Positions 1 through 10,558 of a stretch of DNA of 64,000 nt are shown piece by piece. Source of the DNA: Streptomyces scopuliridis RB72. Its GTDB lineage: Bacteria > Actinomycetota > Actinomycetes > Streptomycetales > Streptomycetaceae. Both the position numbers and the translations under genes were made by a program. Under the pieces are notes generated by a model. That model ran no database searches and was not told the DNA's origin. It saw only the letters and a list, made by a program, of their open reading frames with translations. The stretch lies in assembly GCF_000718095.1 (NCBI RefSeq), contig NZ_JOEI01000019.1:1-64000 (forward strand). Reading direction: 5' to 3'. Within the stretch, counting starts at the first letter, position 1, and every line of letters begins with the position of its first letter.

Positions 1-3000
1 CGAGGCCACCCCGCCCGGATAGCGGCAGCTCATCCCGACGACCACGATCGGATCGTCGGCCACCGCGGCGGTCCGCGTGGCGGCCGGCACGGCCACCGCC
101 GCGTCGGAGCCCAGCAGTTCATCGAGGAGGTAGGCGGCCAGGGCGCGCACGGTCGGGTAGTCGAAGACCAGCGTGGCGGGCAGCCGCAGTCCGGTGACGG
201 TGCCCAGCCGGTTGCGCAGCTCCACCGCCGTCAGCGAGTCGAAGCCCAGCTCGCGGAAGGCGCGCCCGGCGTCGATGTCCGCGCCACTGGTGTGGCCCAG
301 GACGAGGGCCACCTGTCCGCGTACGAGATCGAGCAGCAGCTCGCCGCGCTCGGTCGCGTCCAGCCTGCCCAGCCGCTGGACGAGACCGCCGGCCGTGCTC
401 GACCCCGCGACGGACGACGCACGGCGGGCGCGGGTACGGATCAACGACCGCAGCAGCGGCGGGACGTCGCCCTGTGCGCGGAGCACCGGCAGATCCAGCC
501 GCACGGGTACGACGGCGGCCTCGCCGGTGGTCAGCGCCGCGTCGAACAGCGCCACGCCCTGCTCGACCGGGAGCGCCGGCACCCCGGAGCGGGCGTGCCG
601 CTCGGCCTCGGCCTCCGCCAGCGTGCCCGTCATACCGCCGGTACGTTCCCAGGGGCCCCAGGCGAGGGACACGCCCGGCAGGCCCTCGGCCCGGCGGCGC
701 TCCATCAGCGCGTCCAGGAAGGCGTTTCCGGCCGCGTAGTTGCCCTGCCCCGCGCTGCCGATCACTCCGGCGACCGACGAGAAGACCACGAACGCGGACA
801 GGTCCTGACCCTGCGTCAGCTCATGCAGGTTCCAGGCCGCGTCGGCCTTGGGGCGCAGGACCGTGTCCAGCCGCTCGGGCGTGAGCGAAGGGATCAGGCC
901 GTCGTCCAGCACACCCGCCGTATGGATCACGGCGGAGACGGTGTGGCGGGCCAGCAGTCCGGCCAGCGCGTCGCGGTCGGCCGCGTCGCACGCCTCGACC
1001 GAGACCTCGGCGCCCAGTTCCGTCAGCTCGTCCGTCAGCGCCTCGGCGCCCTCGGCGGCCAAGCCCCGGCGGCTCACCAGCAGCAGCCTGCGCACGCCGT
1101 GCTCGGCCACCAGATGCCGCGCCATCACCGCGCCAAGACCGCCCGTACCGCCGGTGATCAGCACGCTGCCGTCGGCGTCCCAGACCGGCCCGGCCTCGAT
1201 CTCGCCGAGCGCCCGGCGCACCAGCCGTCCGGCCCTGATCTCGCCGTTCCTGACGATCAGCTGCGGCTCGTCCGTACCCAGCGCCCCGAGCGGGAGCGCG
1301 ACCGGCTCCGCCGGGTCCAGGTCGACCAGTCCGAAGCTGCCCGGGTTCTCCGACTGCGCGGAGCGCACCAGACCCCACACCGCGGCCGACGCCACCTCGG
1401 CGCCGCCGACCGCGCCGCGCGTCACGAACACCAGCCGTGATCCGGCGAAGCGCTCCTCCGCCAGCCAGGTGTGCGCCGACGCCAGGACCTCGGCGGTCAG
1501 CGCGTGTGCGGACTCCGCCGCCTCAACCCCCGGCGTACCGCCGACCGTCATGAGTACGACCGCCGGCACCGGCTCCTCGCCCGCCGCCAGCGCCGCCAGA
1601 TCCGGATGGACCGCGATGCCGCCCGCCAGGGCCTCGTGCCCGGCGAGTCCGAAGGCGTCGGGGCCGGCCAGGGCGACGGACTCGGGGGCCTGTGCCCCTT
1701 GTCGTACGGGAACCCAGTCGAGGCCGAACAGCGCGTCGCGGGCGGCCGTGGCGGCGCCGCCCAGTTCCCGCGCCGCGACCGCGCGCAGCACCAGCGACTC
1801 GACGGAGACGACCGGCTCACCGGACGTGTCGGCGACGGTGATCGAGACCGCGTCCTCAGCGGCCGGGGAGAGCCGTACCCGCAGCGCGGAGGCGCCGGTC
1901 GCGTGCAGCGACACGCCCTCCCACGAGAAGGGCAGTCCGCCGCGGCTCTCCGCGCCGAGTTCGACGAAGGAGGCGGCGTGCAGCGCCGCGTCCAGCAGCG
2001 CGGGGTGCAGACCGAACGCGTCCGCCTCGGCCTCGCCGCCCTCGGGCAGCACGACCTCGGCGTACACGTCGCCGTCGCGCCGCCAGGCGGCCCGCAGGCC
2101 CTGGAAGACCGGACCGTAGGCGAAGCCGTCGTCGGCCAGCCGGTCGTAGACGCCCTCGACGGCGACGGGCTCGGCCCCGGCGGGGGGCCATACGGCCGCG
2201 TCGAATCCGGCGCCCCGCTCCCCGGCCCGCTCGTCGACGGCGAGTACGCCGGTGGCGTGCCGCGTCCAGGCCGTCTCGTCGCTTCCCTCGGGGCGCGAGT
2301 AGACGTTGACGGTGCGACGGCCGGAGTCGTCGGGGTTGCCGATCCACAGCTGGACCTGGATACCGCCCCGCTCAGGGAGGATCAGCGGCGCGGCCAGGGT
2401 CAGTTCCTCGACCAGGTCGCAGCCGACCTCGTCGCCCGCGCGCAGGGCGAGTTCGAGGAAGGCGGTGCCGGGAAGCAGCGTGGTGCCGCGCACGGCGTGG
2501 TCGGCGAGCCACGGGTGGGACTGGAGCGAGAGCCGGCCGGTGAGGAGCACACCCTCGGAGTCGGCGAGGGAGACGGCGGCGGAGAGCAGCGGGTGGTGGG
2601 CCGCGCCGAGCCCGGCGGCCCGCAGGTCGGCGGACTGGTTCTGGGCACCGCCCTTGGGCCAGTACCTGCGGCGCTGGAAGGCGTAGGTCGGCAGGTCGTG
2701 GCGGTGTGCGCCGGTGCCCGCGAAGTACTCCGCCCAGCGGACGGTGACGCCGCGTACGTACAGTCCGGCCAGCGCGGTGGTGAGGGTGTCGGTCTCGGGG
2801 CGGCCGGCCCGCAGCGCGGGGAGCGCGGCGTGGCCCTCGGTGTCCGCCGTGTCGAGGCAGTCCTCGGTCATCGCGGACAGGACGCTGTCGGGGCCGAGTT
2901 CGAGGAAGGTGGTGACGCCGTGGCCGGCGAGCCAGCCGACGCCGTCGGCGAACCGTACGGCCCGCCGGACATGGTCCACCCAGTAGTCGGCGGAGGTGAC

Positions 3001-5391
3001 CTGCGCGACGGTGCCGGGCTCGCCGGTGAGGTTGGAGACGAACGGCAGCAGCGGGGCCTGGAGGGACAGGCCGGCCACCACGGCGCGGAACTCGTCGAGC
3101 ATCGGCTCCATGAGCGGCGAGTGGAAGGCGTGCGAGACCGTCAGCCGCTTGGTCTTGCGGCCCTCGTCCGCCAGGCGGGCGGCGATCTCGGTGACCGCGC
3201 TCTCCTCGCCGGCGAGGACGAGGGCGGAGGGGCCGTTGACCGCGGCGATCGACACCGCGTCCTCGTGGCCGGCCAGCAGCGGGGTGACCTCGTCCTCGGT
3301 GGCCTGTACGGCGATCATCGCGCCGCCCTCGGGCAGCGCCTGCATCAGCCGGCCGCGGGCGGTGACGAGCGCCGCCGCGTCGGGCAGCGACAGCACTCCC
3401 GCGACATGGGCGGCGGTGATCTCACCGATCGAGTGGCCGGTCAGATAGTCGGGCTTGACGCCCCAGGACTCGACCAGGCGGTACAGCGCGACCTCGACGG
3501 CGAACAGCGCGGGCTGCGCGTACTCGGTGCGGTTCAGCGCGTCGGCGTCCTCGCCCCAGAGCACCTCGCGCAGCGGCCGGTCGAGCAGCGGGTCGAGCGC
3601 GGCGAAGGCGGCGTCCAGCGCCTGGGCGAACACCGGGAATCTGGCGTGGAGTTCGCGCCCGGCGCCGAGGCGCTGGGAGCCCTGGCCGGTGAAGAGGAAC
3701 GCCAGCTTCCCGTCGCCCTGGGTGGCGCCCTGGACGGCGCCCCGCACCTGGCCGGTCTCCTCCCGGTCCCCGGCCAGCGCCGTCAGCGCGGCGAGCGCGC
3801 CGTCGCGGTCGGCGGCCATGAGCACGGCGCGGTGTTCGAAGCCGGCGCGGGTGGTGGCCAGTGAGTAGGCGGTGTCGAGGACGGTCGCGGCGGGGTCGGC
3901 CTCCAGCGCGGTCAGCAGCCCGGCGGCCTGGGCGCGCAGCGCCTCACGGGTCCGACCGGAGACCAGCAGCGGTACGGCGCCCGGCTCGATGCCCCCGCCG
4001 TCCGCGGAGGCGTCGGCAGCGTTCTCGGTCCCGGGCGCGCCCGGGGCCTGCTCGACGATGGTGTGCGCGTTGGTGCCGCTGATGCCGAAGGAGGAGACGC
4101 CCGCGCGCCGGGGCGCGCCGGTCTCGGGCCACGGGGAGTTCTCCGTGAGGATCCGGACCGCGCCCTGCGACCAGTCGACATGCGAGGAGGGCTCGTCGGC
4201 CAGCAGGGTCCGCGGCAGCACTCCATGGCGCATCGCCATGACCATCTTGATGACACCGGCGACACCGGCGGCGGCCTGGGTGTGGCTGATGTTCGACTTG
4301 ACGGAGCCGAGCAGCAGCGGCCGGTTCTCGTCGCGGCCCTGGCCGTAGGTGGCGAGCAGGGCCTGTGCCTCGACCGGGTCACCGAGCGTGGTGCCGGTGC
4401 CGTGCGCCTCGACGGCGTCGACCTCGGCGGCGGAGAGCCGGGAGTTGATCAGGGCCTGCTGGATGACCTCCTGCTGCGAGGGGCCGTTGGGGGCGGTCAG
4501 TCCGTTCGACGCGCCGTCCTGGTTGACCGCGGTGCCGCGTACCACGGCGAGGATCTCGTGCCCGTTGCGCCGGGCGTCGGAGAGCCGCTCCAGGACGAGG
4601 ACGCCGACGCCCTCGGCCCAGCCGGTGCCGTCGGCGGTGTCCCCGAAGGAGCGGCAGCGGCCGTCCGCGGAGAGGCCGCCCTGACGGCCCATCTCGATGA
4701 AGGTGCCGGGGCTCGACATGACGGTGACGCCGCCGGCCAGCGCGAGGGTGCACTCCCCCGCGCGCAGCGCCTGGGTGGCGAGATGGACGGCCACGAGCGA
4801 GGAGGAGCAGGCGGTGTCCACGGTGACCGCGGGGCCGACGGTGCCGAAGGTGTAGGAGATACGTCCGGACAGGACGCTGCCGGTGTTGCCGGTGAGCTGG
4901 AATCCCTCGGCGCCGTCGGCGGGTCCGACCCGGTAGTCCTGGGCCATCGCGCCCATGAACACACCGGTCTGGCTGCCCTTGACCGAGGTCGGGTCGATGC
5001 CCGCGCGTTCGAACGCCTCCCAGGCGGACTCCAGCGCGACACGCTGCTGCGGGTCCATCGCCACGGCCTCGCGCGGCGAGATCCCGAAGAAGTCGGCGTC
5101 GAAGTCGGGGGCGTCGTGCAGGAACCCGCCGGACGAGGTGCTGGACGAGGCGAGCGCCTCGGCGTCCCAGCCGCGGTCGGCGGGAAACGCCGTGATGCCG
5201 TTCTCACCCGCCTCGACCAGCCGCCAGAGATCTTCCGGGCTGCTGACACCGCCGGGATAGCGGCAGGTCATACCGATAATGGCGATCGGCTCCTGGGCCG
5301 CCGTCTCCAGCTCATTGACCCGCTGCCGCGTCCGTCGGAGATCGGCGGTAGCAAGCTTGAGGTAGTCCCGGAGCTTCTGTTCGTTGTCCAT
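1..5391 (-). CDS. Modular type I polyketide synthase, 5' part (NysI/AmphI-like; continues beyond the window)
   Basis: This is the start of a large multimodular PKS, seen as 1797 codons open to the window edge. It begins with a charged docking peptide ([12 protein letters not shown], residues 1-30). Then come a KS (Cys in DTACSSS, about residue 195), an AT (GHSIG near 654; HAFH, the motif of malonyl-CoA-specific ATs), a DH ([11 protein letters not shown] near 965), a KR (LDD near 1490, usually B-type) and an ACP ([10 protein letters not shown] near 1715). The next KS is beginning at the edge ([10 protein letters not shown]). A DH-KR module with malonate yields one conjugated double bond, as expected for the first module of NysI. 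The ATG at 5391 was chosen because the docking peptide starts there. The neighbouring gmd and ABC genes support a polyene cluster. The exact product cannot be told from one module. Confidence 0.93.
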   Translation of the reverse strand, partial: MDNEQKLRDYLKLATADLRRTRQRVNELETAAQEPIAIIGMTCRYPGGVSSPEDLWRLVEAGENGITAFPADRGWDAEALASSSTSSGGFLHDAPDFDADFFGISPREAVAMDPQQRVALESAWEAFERAGIDPTSVKGSQTGVFMGAMAQDYRVGPADGAEGFQLTGNTGSVLSGRISYTFGTVGPAVTVDTACSSSLVAVHLATQALRAGECTLALAGGVTVMSSPGTFIEMGRQGGLSADGRCRSFGDTADGTGWAEGVGVLVLERLSDARRNGHEILAVVRGTAVNQDGASNGLTAPNGPSQQEVIQQALINSRLSAAEVDAVEAHGTGTTLGDPVEAQALLATYGQGRDENRPLLLGSVKSNISHTQAAAGVAGVIKMVMAMRHGVLPRTLLADEPSSHVDWSQGAVRILTENSPWPETGAPRRAGVSSFGISGTNAHTIVEQAPGAPGTENAADASADGGGIEPGAVPLLVSGRTREALRAQAAGLLTALEADPAATVLDTAYSLATTRAGFEHRAVLMAADRDGALAALTALAGDREETGQVRGAVQGATQGDGKLAFLFTGQGSQRLGAGRELHARFPVFAQALDAAFAALDPLLDRPLREVLWGEDADALNRTEYAQPALFAVEVALYRLVESWGVKPDYLTGHSIGEITAAHVAGVLSLPDAAALVTARGRLMQALPEGGAMIAVQATEDEVTPLLAGHEDAVSIAAVNGPSALVLAGEESAVTEIAARLADEGRKTKRLTVSHAFHSPLMEPMLDEFRAVVAGLSLQAPLLPFVSNLTGEPGTVAQVTSADYWVDHVRRAVRFADGVGWLAGHGVTTFLELGPDSVLSAMTEDCLDTADTEGHAALPALRAGRPETDTLTTALAGLYVRGVTVRWAEYFAGTGAHRHDLPTYAFQRRRYWPKGGAQNQSADLRAAGLGAAHHPLLSAAVSLADSEGVLLTGRLSLQSHPWLADHAVRGTTLLPGTAFLELALRAGDEVGCDLVEELTLAAPLILPERGGIQVQLWIGNPDDSGRRTVNVYSRPEGSDETAWTRHATGVLAVDERAGERGAGFDAAVWPPAGAEPVAVEGVYDRLADDGFAYGPVFQGLRAAWRRDGDVYAEVVLPEGGEAEADAFGLHPALLDAALHAASFVELGAESRGGLPFSWEGVSLHATGASALRVRLSPAAEDAVSITVADTSGEPVVSVESLVLRAVAARELGGAATAARDALFGLDWVPVRQGAQAPESVALAGPDAFGLAGHEALAGGIAVHPDLAALAAGEEPVPAVVLMTVGGTPGVEAAESAHALTAEVLASAHTWLAEERFAGSRLVFVTRGAVGGAEVASAAVWGLVRSAQSENPGSFGLVDLDPAEPVALPLGALGTDEPQLIVRNGEIRAGRLVRRALGEIEAGPVWDADGSVLITGGTGGLGAVMARHLVAEHGVRRLLLVSRRGLAAEGAEALTDELTELGAEVSVEACDAADRDALAGLLARHTVSAVIHTAGVLDDGLIPSLTPERLDTVLRPKADAAWNLHELTQGQDLSAFVVFSSVAGVIGSAGQGNYAAGNAFLDALMERRRAEGLPGVSLAWGPWERTGGMTGTLAEAEAERHARSGVPALPVEQGVALFDAALTTGEAAVVPVRLDLPVLRAQGDVPPLLRSLIRTRARRASSVAGSSTAGGLVQRLGRLDATERGELLLDLVRGQVALVLGHTSGADIDAGRAFRELGFDSLTAVELRNRLGTVTGLRLPATLVFDYPTVRALAAYLLDELLGSDAAVAVPAATRTAAVADDPIVVVGMSCRYPGGVAS

Positions 5392-5478
5392 CTCAACTCA
5401 ACCCATCTCGACAGCCAGCGGCCGAACATGAATCACGCGGGGCATCTCGCGCTCGCCGTGCAATGCGATAAATAGAAA

Positions 5479-5519
5479 GCCACATGGCTTCGCAGCCGTT
5501 TAGCGGGAAGCCATGTGGC
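5479..5519 (-). terminator. Perfect 13-bp hairpin downstream of gmd, in the PKS leader
   Basis: The arms GCCACATGGCTTC (5479-5491) and GAAGCCATGTGGC (5507-5519) pair perfectly around a 15-nt loop. The hairpin lies 57 nt beyond the gmd stop and 88 nt before the PKS start, so it can end gmd transcription. It also sits just downstream of the operator-like box at 5538-5553, so it may overlap the PKS promoter or its 5' leader. There is no long T-tract, which is common for Streptomyces terminators. Confidence 0.6.
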
Positions 5520-5537
5520 GAGTGTCGTACGGACCGC

Positions 5538-5553
5538 TACGGGAATTCCCTAG
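5538..5553 (-). promoter_or_regulatory. Degenerate PimM-type (PAS-LuxR) operator upstream of the PKS
   Basis: The core palindrome GGGAATTCCC is flanked by TAG on one side, as in the polyene regulator consensus CTVGGGAWWTCCCBAG, but by TAC on the other. That gives 14 of 16 matches. It lies about 150 nt before the PKS ATG, beyond the gmd stop codon, where an activator of the PKS promoter would be expected. The consensus comes from published work on PimM, NysRIV and AmphRIV; use here is inferred. Confidence 0.6.
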
Positions 5554-5575
5554 TCCTCCGCAGTCCTTCGTTCCG

Positions 5576-6607
5576 CTACCAGTTGGAGGCCAGCAGAAGG
5601 TCCCCGTATTCGTGTTCCCGGGAGACCTGATTCAGGTCGGCGTCGACCATCATGTGCATCAGTTCGGGGAAGTCGACACTGGGCTTCCAGCCCAGCTTGG
5701 TACGGGCGTGCTCGCTGTCCGCGCAGAGAATCTCCACCTCCGCGGGGCGGACCAGCTCGGGGTCGATGACGACGTAGTCCTGCCAGTCCAGACCCACGTG
5801 TTCGAAGGCGATGCGCACCGCGTCCCGTACCGAGTGCATGGAGCCGCTGCCCACCACGTAGTCGTCCGGCTCGTCGGGCTGGAGCATGAGATGCATGGCG
5901 CGCACATAGTCGCCGGCGAAGCCCCAGTCACGTACCGCGTCGAGGTTTCCGAGGTGCAGCTTGTCCTGGAGTCCCAGCTTGATCCGGGCGACGGCGAGGG
6001 AGATCTTCCGGGTCACGAACTCCGAGCCGCGGCGCGGGGATTCATGGTTGAAGAGCATTCCGGAAACGGCGTACATCCCGAAGGACTCACGGTAGTTGCG
6101 GGTGATGAAGTGCCCGTACGCCTTGGCGGCGCCGTACGGGCTGCGCGGGTGGAACAGCGTCGTCTCACGCTGCGGAGTCTCGGCGGCCTTGCCGAACATC
6201 TCCGAGGACGACGCCTGGTAGAAGCGGATCTGGCCGCTGCCCGCGGTGCGTGAGCTGTTGAGGCCGCTCACCATCCGGATCGCCTCAAGGACGCGGAGCA
6301 CGCCCATGCCGTTGACCTCGGTGACGAGTTCGGCCTGCTGCCACGACATCGGCACGAACGAGATCGCGCCGAGGTTGTACACCTCGTCCGGCTGCACGGT
6401 GTCGACGGCGGAGACCAGGCTGCCCTGGTCCATCAGGTCGCCGTCCACGAACGACAGTTCGGAGACGAGCCGGCTGACCCGCGACTTTCGCGGGTTGGCC
6501 TGTCCTCGGATCAATCCCCAAACCTGGTAGCCCTGTGACAGGAGATGCTCGGCCAGATAAGAACCGTCCTGCCCGGTAATTCCGGTGATCAGCGCACGCT
6601 TGGTCAT
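5576..6607 (-). CDS. gmd: GDP-mannose 4,6-dehydratase (NysDIII/AmphDIII-like, mycosamine pathway)
   Basis: This 343-residue short-chain dehydrogenase converts GDP-D-mannose to GDP-4-keto-6-deoxy-D-mannose, in polyene clusters the first step to GDP-mycosamine. The NAD(P) motif GITGQDGSY is at residues 7-15. The catalytic set is present: SSSEMFG, then YGAAKAY (YxxxK). The substrate-loop sequence NHESPRRG, the RDWGFAGDYV motif and the overall length fit Gmd. The ATG at 6607 has a GAAGGGG ribosome site; an earlier in-frame start at 6706 would add an unrelated tail. It sits between the PKS and the divergent ABC genes, as nysDIII does, and its promoter region carries a perfect PimM-type box. Confidence 0.93.
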   Translation of the reverse strand: MTKRALITGITGQDGSYLAEHLLSQGYQVWGLIRGQANPRKSRVSRLVSELSFVDGDLMDQGSLVSAVDTVQPDEVYNLGAISFVPMSWQQAELVTEVNGMGVLRVLEAIRMVSGLNSSRTAGSGQIRFYQASSSEMFGKAAETPQRETTLFHPRSPYGAAKAYGHFITRNYRESFGMYAVSGMLFNHESPRRGSEFVTRKISLAVARIKLGLQDKLHLGNLDAVRDWGFAGDYVRAMHLMLQPDEPDDYVVGSGSMHSVRDAVRIAFEHVGLDWQDYVVIDPELVRPAEVEILCADSEHARTKLGWKPSVDFPELMHMMVDADLNQVSREHEYGDLLLASNW

Positions 6608-6749
6608 ACCAACCCCTTCTCGACCACGGAGAGACCGCCCAAACGCAGAGCTCGGTCGACGACCTTGCATCGAATACGCTTCTGTCCGGACGATAGACAT
6701 CGGCACGCTCGCAAGCCGCCGACCACGGTGTCAAGAAAACCCGTGCTTA

Positions 6750-6765
6750 CTAGGGAATTCCCGAG
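6750..6765. promoter_or_regulatory. Perfect PimM-type (PAS-LuxR) operator in the gmd/ABC divergent promoter
   Basis: CTAGGGAATTCCCGAG matches the consensus CTVGGGAWWTCCCBAG of the polyene PAS-LuxR regulators (PimM, AmphRIV, NysRIV) at all 16 positions. It lies in the 275-nt gap between gmd (start 6607, minus) and the first ABC gene (start 6883, plus), so one bound regulator could control both. No such regulator gene is in this window. Operator use is inferred from the motif. Confidence 0.78.
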
Positions 6766-6882
6766 TCGGAGCGGAGCCGGGAAGGCATGGAGAGGCGGAA
6801 CACTAGTAATTTTCGGGACCGCGATGCGGTGCACTGTGTGCGTCGGCGTTCGGGCCGGCTCTGTCAACCGGAGCGTCTTTCC

Positions 6883-8649
6883 GTGCTGTTCAGACTTCTG
6901 CGTACCCATGTGCGCCCGTACCGGCGAGCCGCTGCCCTGCTGGTCCTCCTGCAACTGATCCAGATCCTCGGCACACTGCTGCTGCCGACGCTCGGCGCCG
7001 CCCTGATCGACAACGGTGTCGTCGCGCGCGACAGCGGCTATATCTCGCGCCTCGGCGCGGTCATGGTCGCGCTGGCGCTCGTCCAGGTCGCCGCGGCGAT
7101 CGGCGCGGTGTCCCTGGCCTCCCGTACCGCGATGGCGATGGGACGCGACATCCGCCGCGTCGTCTTCCGCCGGGTGCTGGACTTCTCCGCCCGTGAGGTG
7201 GGCCGCTTCGGTACGCCGTCGCTGCTGACCCGTACGGTCAACGATGTGCAGCAGGTGCAGACGCTGACGCAGTCGGGCTTCGGCATCGTGGTGGCCGCGC
7301 CCCTGATGTGCCTGGGGAGCGTCGTACTGGCGCTTCAGCAGGACGTCCCGCTGGCGCTGATCCTGGTGGTCCTCGTCGCGGTGGTCGCCGTCGCGTTCGG
7401 GCTGCTGCTGGCCCGGATGGGTGTGTTCTACGAGCGGATGCAGACCTGTCTCGACCGGCTCGGCCGGCTGCTGCGCGAGCAGATCACCGGCGTGCGCGTG
7501 GTGCGTTCCTTCGTACGGGACGGCTACGAGCGCGAGCGGTTCGCCCGTACGAGCACGGAGCTGTACGAGGTCTCACGGCGGGTCGGCCGGCTCATCGCGT
7601 CGATGCTGCCCGTGGTGCTGCTGCTCATGAACGCGTTCATGGTCGCCATCCTCTGGGTCGGCGCCCACCGGATCGACAGCGGGGCGATGCGGATCGGCGC
7701 GCTCAGCGCGTTCCTCAGCTATCTCTCGCTGATACTCATGTCGGTCGTGATGGTCGCGTTCGTGTTCCTGTCGGTGCCGCGCGCGAAGGTGTCCGCCGCG
7801 CGTATCCAGGAGATCCTGGCGACGCCGACGAGTGTCACCCCGCCGTCCGAGCCGGTGGAGGCCGCGTCGGACGCCGTCGGCCGGCTGGAGCTGCGCGGGG
7901 CGGAGTTCCGTTACCCGGGCGCGGAGAAGCCGGTGCTCCAGGGGATCGATCTGACCGCGGGCCCCGGGGAGAGCGTGGCGATCCTCGGCTCCACCGGCAG
8001 CGGCAAGACGACGCTCCTCAATCTCGTCCTGCGGCTGTTCGACGCCACCGAGGGTTCGGTACGGGTCAACGGCGTCGACGTACGGCATCTGAACCCGGAC
8101 GTCCTCAGCCGGGCCGTCGGCTTCGTACCGCAGAAGCCCTATCTGTTCTCCGGGACCGTCGCGACCAACCTCCGCTTCGGGAACCCGGACGCCACCGACG
8201 ACGAGCTGTGGCACGCCCTGCGGATCGCCCAGGCCGCCGAGTTCGTCGCGCGCATGCCCGACGGGCTCGACGCCGAGATCTCCCAGGGCGGTACGAACGT
8301 CTCGGGCGGCCAGCGCCAGCGGCTCGCCATCGCGCGCACCCTGCTGCGCCGGCCCGATGTCTATCTCTTCGACGACTGCTTCTCCGCGCTCGACTACGCC
8401 ACGGACGCCGCGCTGCGTACCGCGATGGCGCCGGAGATCGCGCGGTCGACCGTCATCACCGTCGCCCAGCGGGTCGCCACCGTCCGGTACGCCGACCGCA
8501 TCGTGGTCCTCGACGGCGGACGCGTCATCGACACCGGCACCCATGACGAACTGCTGCGCGACAGCGCCACCTACCGCGAGATAGCCCTCTCCCAGCTCAC
8601 CGAGGAGGAGACCGTTCATGGTCTCGCCGGCCAGCCCCAGCCCCACTGA
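6883..8649 (+). CDS. ABC exporter half-transporter, degenerate-site partner (NysH-like)
   Basis: This is a fused membrane-plus-ATPase half-transporter of about 588 residues. The N-terminal half carries about six hydrophobic segments. The C-terminal nucleotide domain has Walker A GSTGSGKTT, signature VSGGQRQ and Walker B YLFDDCFSALD. The usual catalytic Glu after the Walker B Asp is Asp here, as in the degenerate subunit of heterodimeric exporters. The GTG at 6883 follows a GGAG site; an in-frame start at 6787 would add a non-hydrophobic tail. It overlaps the next transporter gene by 32 nt and lies divergent from gmd, matching nysH. It probably exports the polyene. Confidence 0.88.
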   Translation: MLFRLLRTHVRPYRRAAALLVLLQLIQILGTLLLPTLGAALIDNGVVARDSGYISRLGAVMVALALVQVAAAIGAVSLASRTAMAMGRDIRRVVFRRVLDFSAREVGRFGTPSLLTRTVNDVQQVQTLTQSGFGIVVAAPLMCLGSVVLALQQDVPLALILVVLVAVVAVAFGLLLARMGVFYERMQTCLDRLGRLLREQITGVRVVRSFVRDGYERERFARTSTELYEVSRRVGRLIASMLPVVLLLMNAFMVAILWVGAHRIDSGAMRIGALSAFLSYLSLILMSVVMVAFVFLSVPRAKVSAARIQEILATPTSVTPPSEPVEAASDAVGRLELRGAEFRYPGAEKPVLQGIDLTAGPGESVAILGSTGSGKTTLLNLVLRLFDATEGSVRVNGVDVRHLNPDVLSRAVGFVPQKPYLFSGTVATNLRFGNPDATDDELWHALRIAQAAEFVARMPDGLDAEISQGGTNVSGGQRQRLAIARTLLRRPDVYLFDDCFSALDYATDAALRTAMAPEIARSTVITVAQRVATVRYADRIVVLDGGRVIDTGTHDELLRDSATYREIALSQLTEEETVHGLAGQPQPH

Positions 8650-10468
8650 GCCCCGCGGGCCCGGCCGCCGGCTCCTCGGCCTGCTCCGGCCGCACCGCCC
8701 CCGGATCGCCGTCGCCCTCCTGGTGGGCATCGGCGGGATCACGCTCAACGCGTTCGGTCCGCTGCTGCTCGGCAAGGCCACCGACCTGATCGTCGACGGT
8801 CTGCTCGACGGACCCGGCGGCGCGTCGCCGGGGGTCACCACCGGGGGCGTCGACTTCGACGCGGTCGGGCGCGTGCTGCTGCTCCTGCTCGTGCTGTATG
8901 TCGCGGCGTCGCTGTTCATGCTGGCGCAGGGCCGGCTGGTCGCGTCCGTCGTCCAGCGGGTGGTCTTCGATCTGCGGGAGAGCGCGGAGGAGAAGCTCGG
9001 ACGGCTGCCGCTGCGCTACTTCGACCGCAATCCGGCCGGCGAGGTGCTGAGCCGTACGACCAACGATGTCGACAATCTCCAGCAGACCCTTCAGCAGACC
9101 CTCGCCGAGCTGATCACCTCGGTCTTCTCCATCATCACCATGCTCATCCTGATGCTGGTGATCTCGCCGTCCCTGGCGCTGATCATGCTGGCGAGCGTGC
9201 CGGTGTCGGGGGTGCTCGCCGCGTGGATCAGCAAGCGCGCCCAGCCCCGGTTCGCGGAGCAGTGGGCCGCCACCGGCTCGATGAACGCGCAGGTCGAGGA
9301 GGTCTATACGGGCCACTCGCTGATCAAGGGCTTCGGCAGGCGCGAGCAGGCCGAGCGGCGGTTCGACGCGCACAACGAGGCGCTGTTCCGGGCGGGCGCC
9401 AAGGCCCAGTTCGCCTCGGGCACCATCGAGCCCGCCATGATGTTCATCGCCAACCTCGGCTATGTGGTGGTGGCGGTGGTGGGCGCGTGGAAGGTGGTGA
9501 GCGGCGCGCTGACGCTCGGGGATGTGCAGGCGTTCATCCTGTACTCCCGGCAGTTCAGCCAGCCGATCGTGCAGGTCGCCAGCGTGGCCGGCCGTCTCCA
9601 GTCCGGGATCGCCTCCGCCGCGCGGGTCTTCACCCTGCTCGACGCGGAGGAGCAGGGCCCCGACCCGAAGCACCCCGTCCGGCCGGAACGGGTCACCGGA
9701 CGCGTGGAGTTCGACCGCGTCGGCTTCCGCTACTCCCCCGAGACCCCGCTGATCGAGGACCTCTCCCTGACCGTGGAGCCCGGCAGTACGGTGGCGATCG
9801 TCGGCCCCACCGGGGCCGGCAAGACCACACTGGGCAATCTCCTCATGCGGTTCTACGAGGTGGACGAGGGCCGGATCCTGCTCGACGGCACGGACATCGC
9901 GGCGATGACCCGGGACGATCTGCGCGCGCAGTTCGGTCTCGTGCTCCAGGACACCTGGCTGTTCGGCGGCACGATCGCCGAGAACATCGCGTACGGCCAT
10001 GCCGGCGCCACCCGCGAGGAGATCGTCGCCGCGGCACGCGCCACCTGCGCGGACCGCTTCATCCGTACGCTGCCGGACGGCTACGACACCGTGCTGGACG
10101 ACGAGTCGTCCAGCGTGAGCGCGGGCGAGAAGCAGCTGATCACGGTCGCCAGGGCGTTTCTCGCCCAGCCCGCCGTGCTGGTCCTCGACGAGGCGACCAG
10201 CTCCGTCGACACCCGTACCGAAGTGCTGATCCAGCGCGCGATGAACACCCTGCGCGCGGGCAGGACCAGCTTCGTCATCGCGCACCGGCTGTCCACCATC
10301 CGCGACGCCGATGTCATCGTGGTCATGGAGTCGGGGCGGATCGTGGAGCGCGGCACCCATGACGAACTGATCCGTGAACAGGGCGCCTACGCCCGGCTGC
10401 ACGCGGCCCGCGCCCATGGCTCCCCCCGGCCGGCCGCCGACGGTGAGCAACTGGTGACCGGTGGCTGA
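8618..10468 (+). CDS. ABC exporter half-transporter, catalytic partner (NysG-like)
   Basis: This 616-residue half-transporter has a membrane domain (about residues 20-330) and an ATPase domain with Walker A GPTGAGKTT, an unusual signature VSAGEKQ and a canonical Walker B VLVLDEATSSVD with Glu. With the preceding gene it should form a heterodimer with one catalytic site. The ATG at 8618 lies inside the end of the previous gene and follows a GGAGGAG site, so translation is likely coupled. By position it corresponds to nysG/amphG, proposed exporters of polyene macrolides. Confidence 0.88.
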   Translation: MVSPASPSPTEPRGPGRRLLGLLRPHRPRIAVALLVGIGGITLNAFGPLLLGKATDLIVDGLLDGPGGASPGVTTGGVDFDAVGRVLLLLLVLYVAASLFMLAQGRLVASVVQRVVFDLRESAEEKLGRLPLRYFDRNPAGEVLSRTTNDVDNLQQTLQQTLAELITSVFSIITMLILMLVISPSLALIMLASVPVSGVLAAWISKRAQPRFAEQWAATGSMNAQVEEVYTGHSLIKGFGRREQAERRFDAHNEALFRAGAKAQFASGTIEPAMMFIANLGYVVVAVVGAWKVVSGALTLGDVQAFILYSRQFSQPIVQVASVAGRLQSGIASAARVFTLLDAEEQGPDPKHPVRPERVTGRVEFDRVGFRYSPETPLIEDLSLTVEPGSTVAIVGPTGAGKTTLGNLLMRFYEVDEGRILLDGTDIAAMTRDDLRAQFGLVLQDTWLFGGTIAENIAYGHAGATREEIVAAARATCADRFIRTLPDGYDTVLDDESSSVSAGEKQLITVARAFLAQPAVLVLDEATSSVDTRTEVLIQRAMNTLRAGRTSFVIAHRLSTIRDADVIVVMESGRIVERGTHDELIREQGAYARLHAARAHGSPRPAADGEQLVTGG

Positions 10469-10558
10469 GGCGTCGCCGCCCGCTTCCGCGTAATCTCGAA
10501 GGGTCAGCGCCACCGGTCCGAACACCGGCGTTCGAGCCCGACCGATAAGGACGGTATT

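Noticed and set aside
1471..3864. Long plus-strand open frame opposite the modular PKS
   Set aside because: It is antisense to conserved PKS domains and its translation is Arg/Gly/Val-rich with no domain; a GC-bias shadow.
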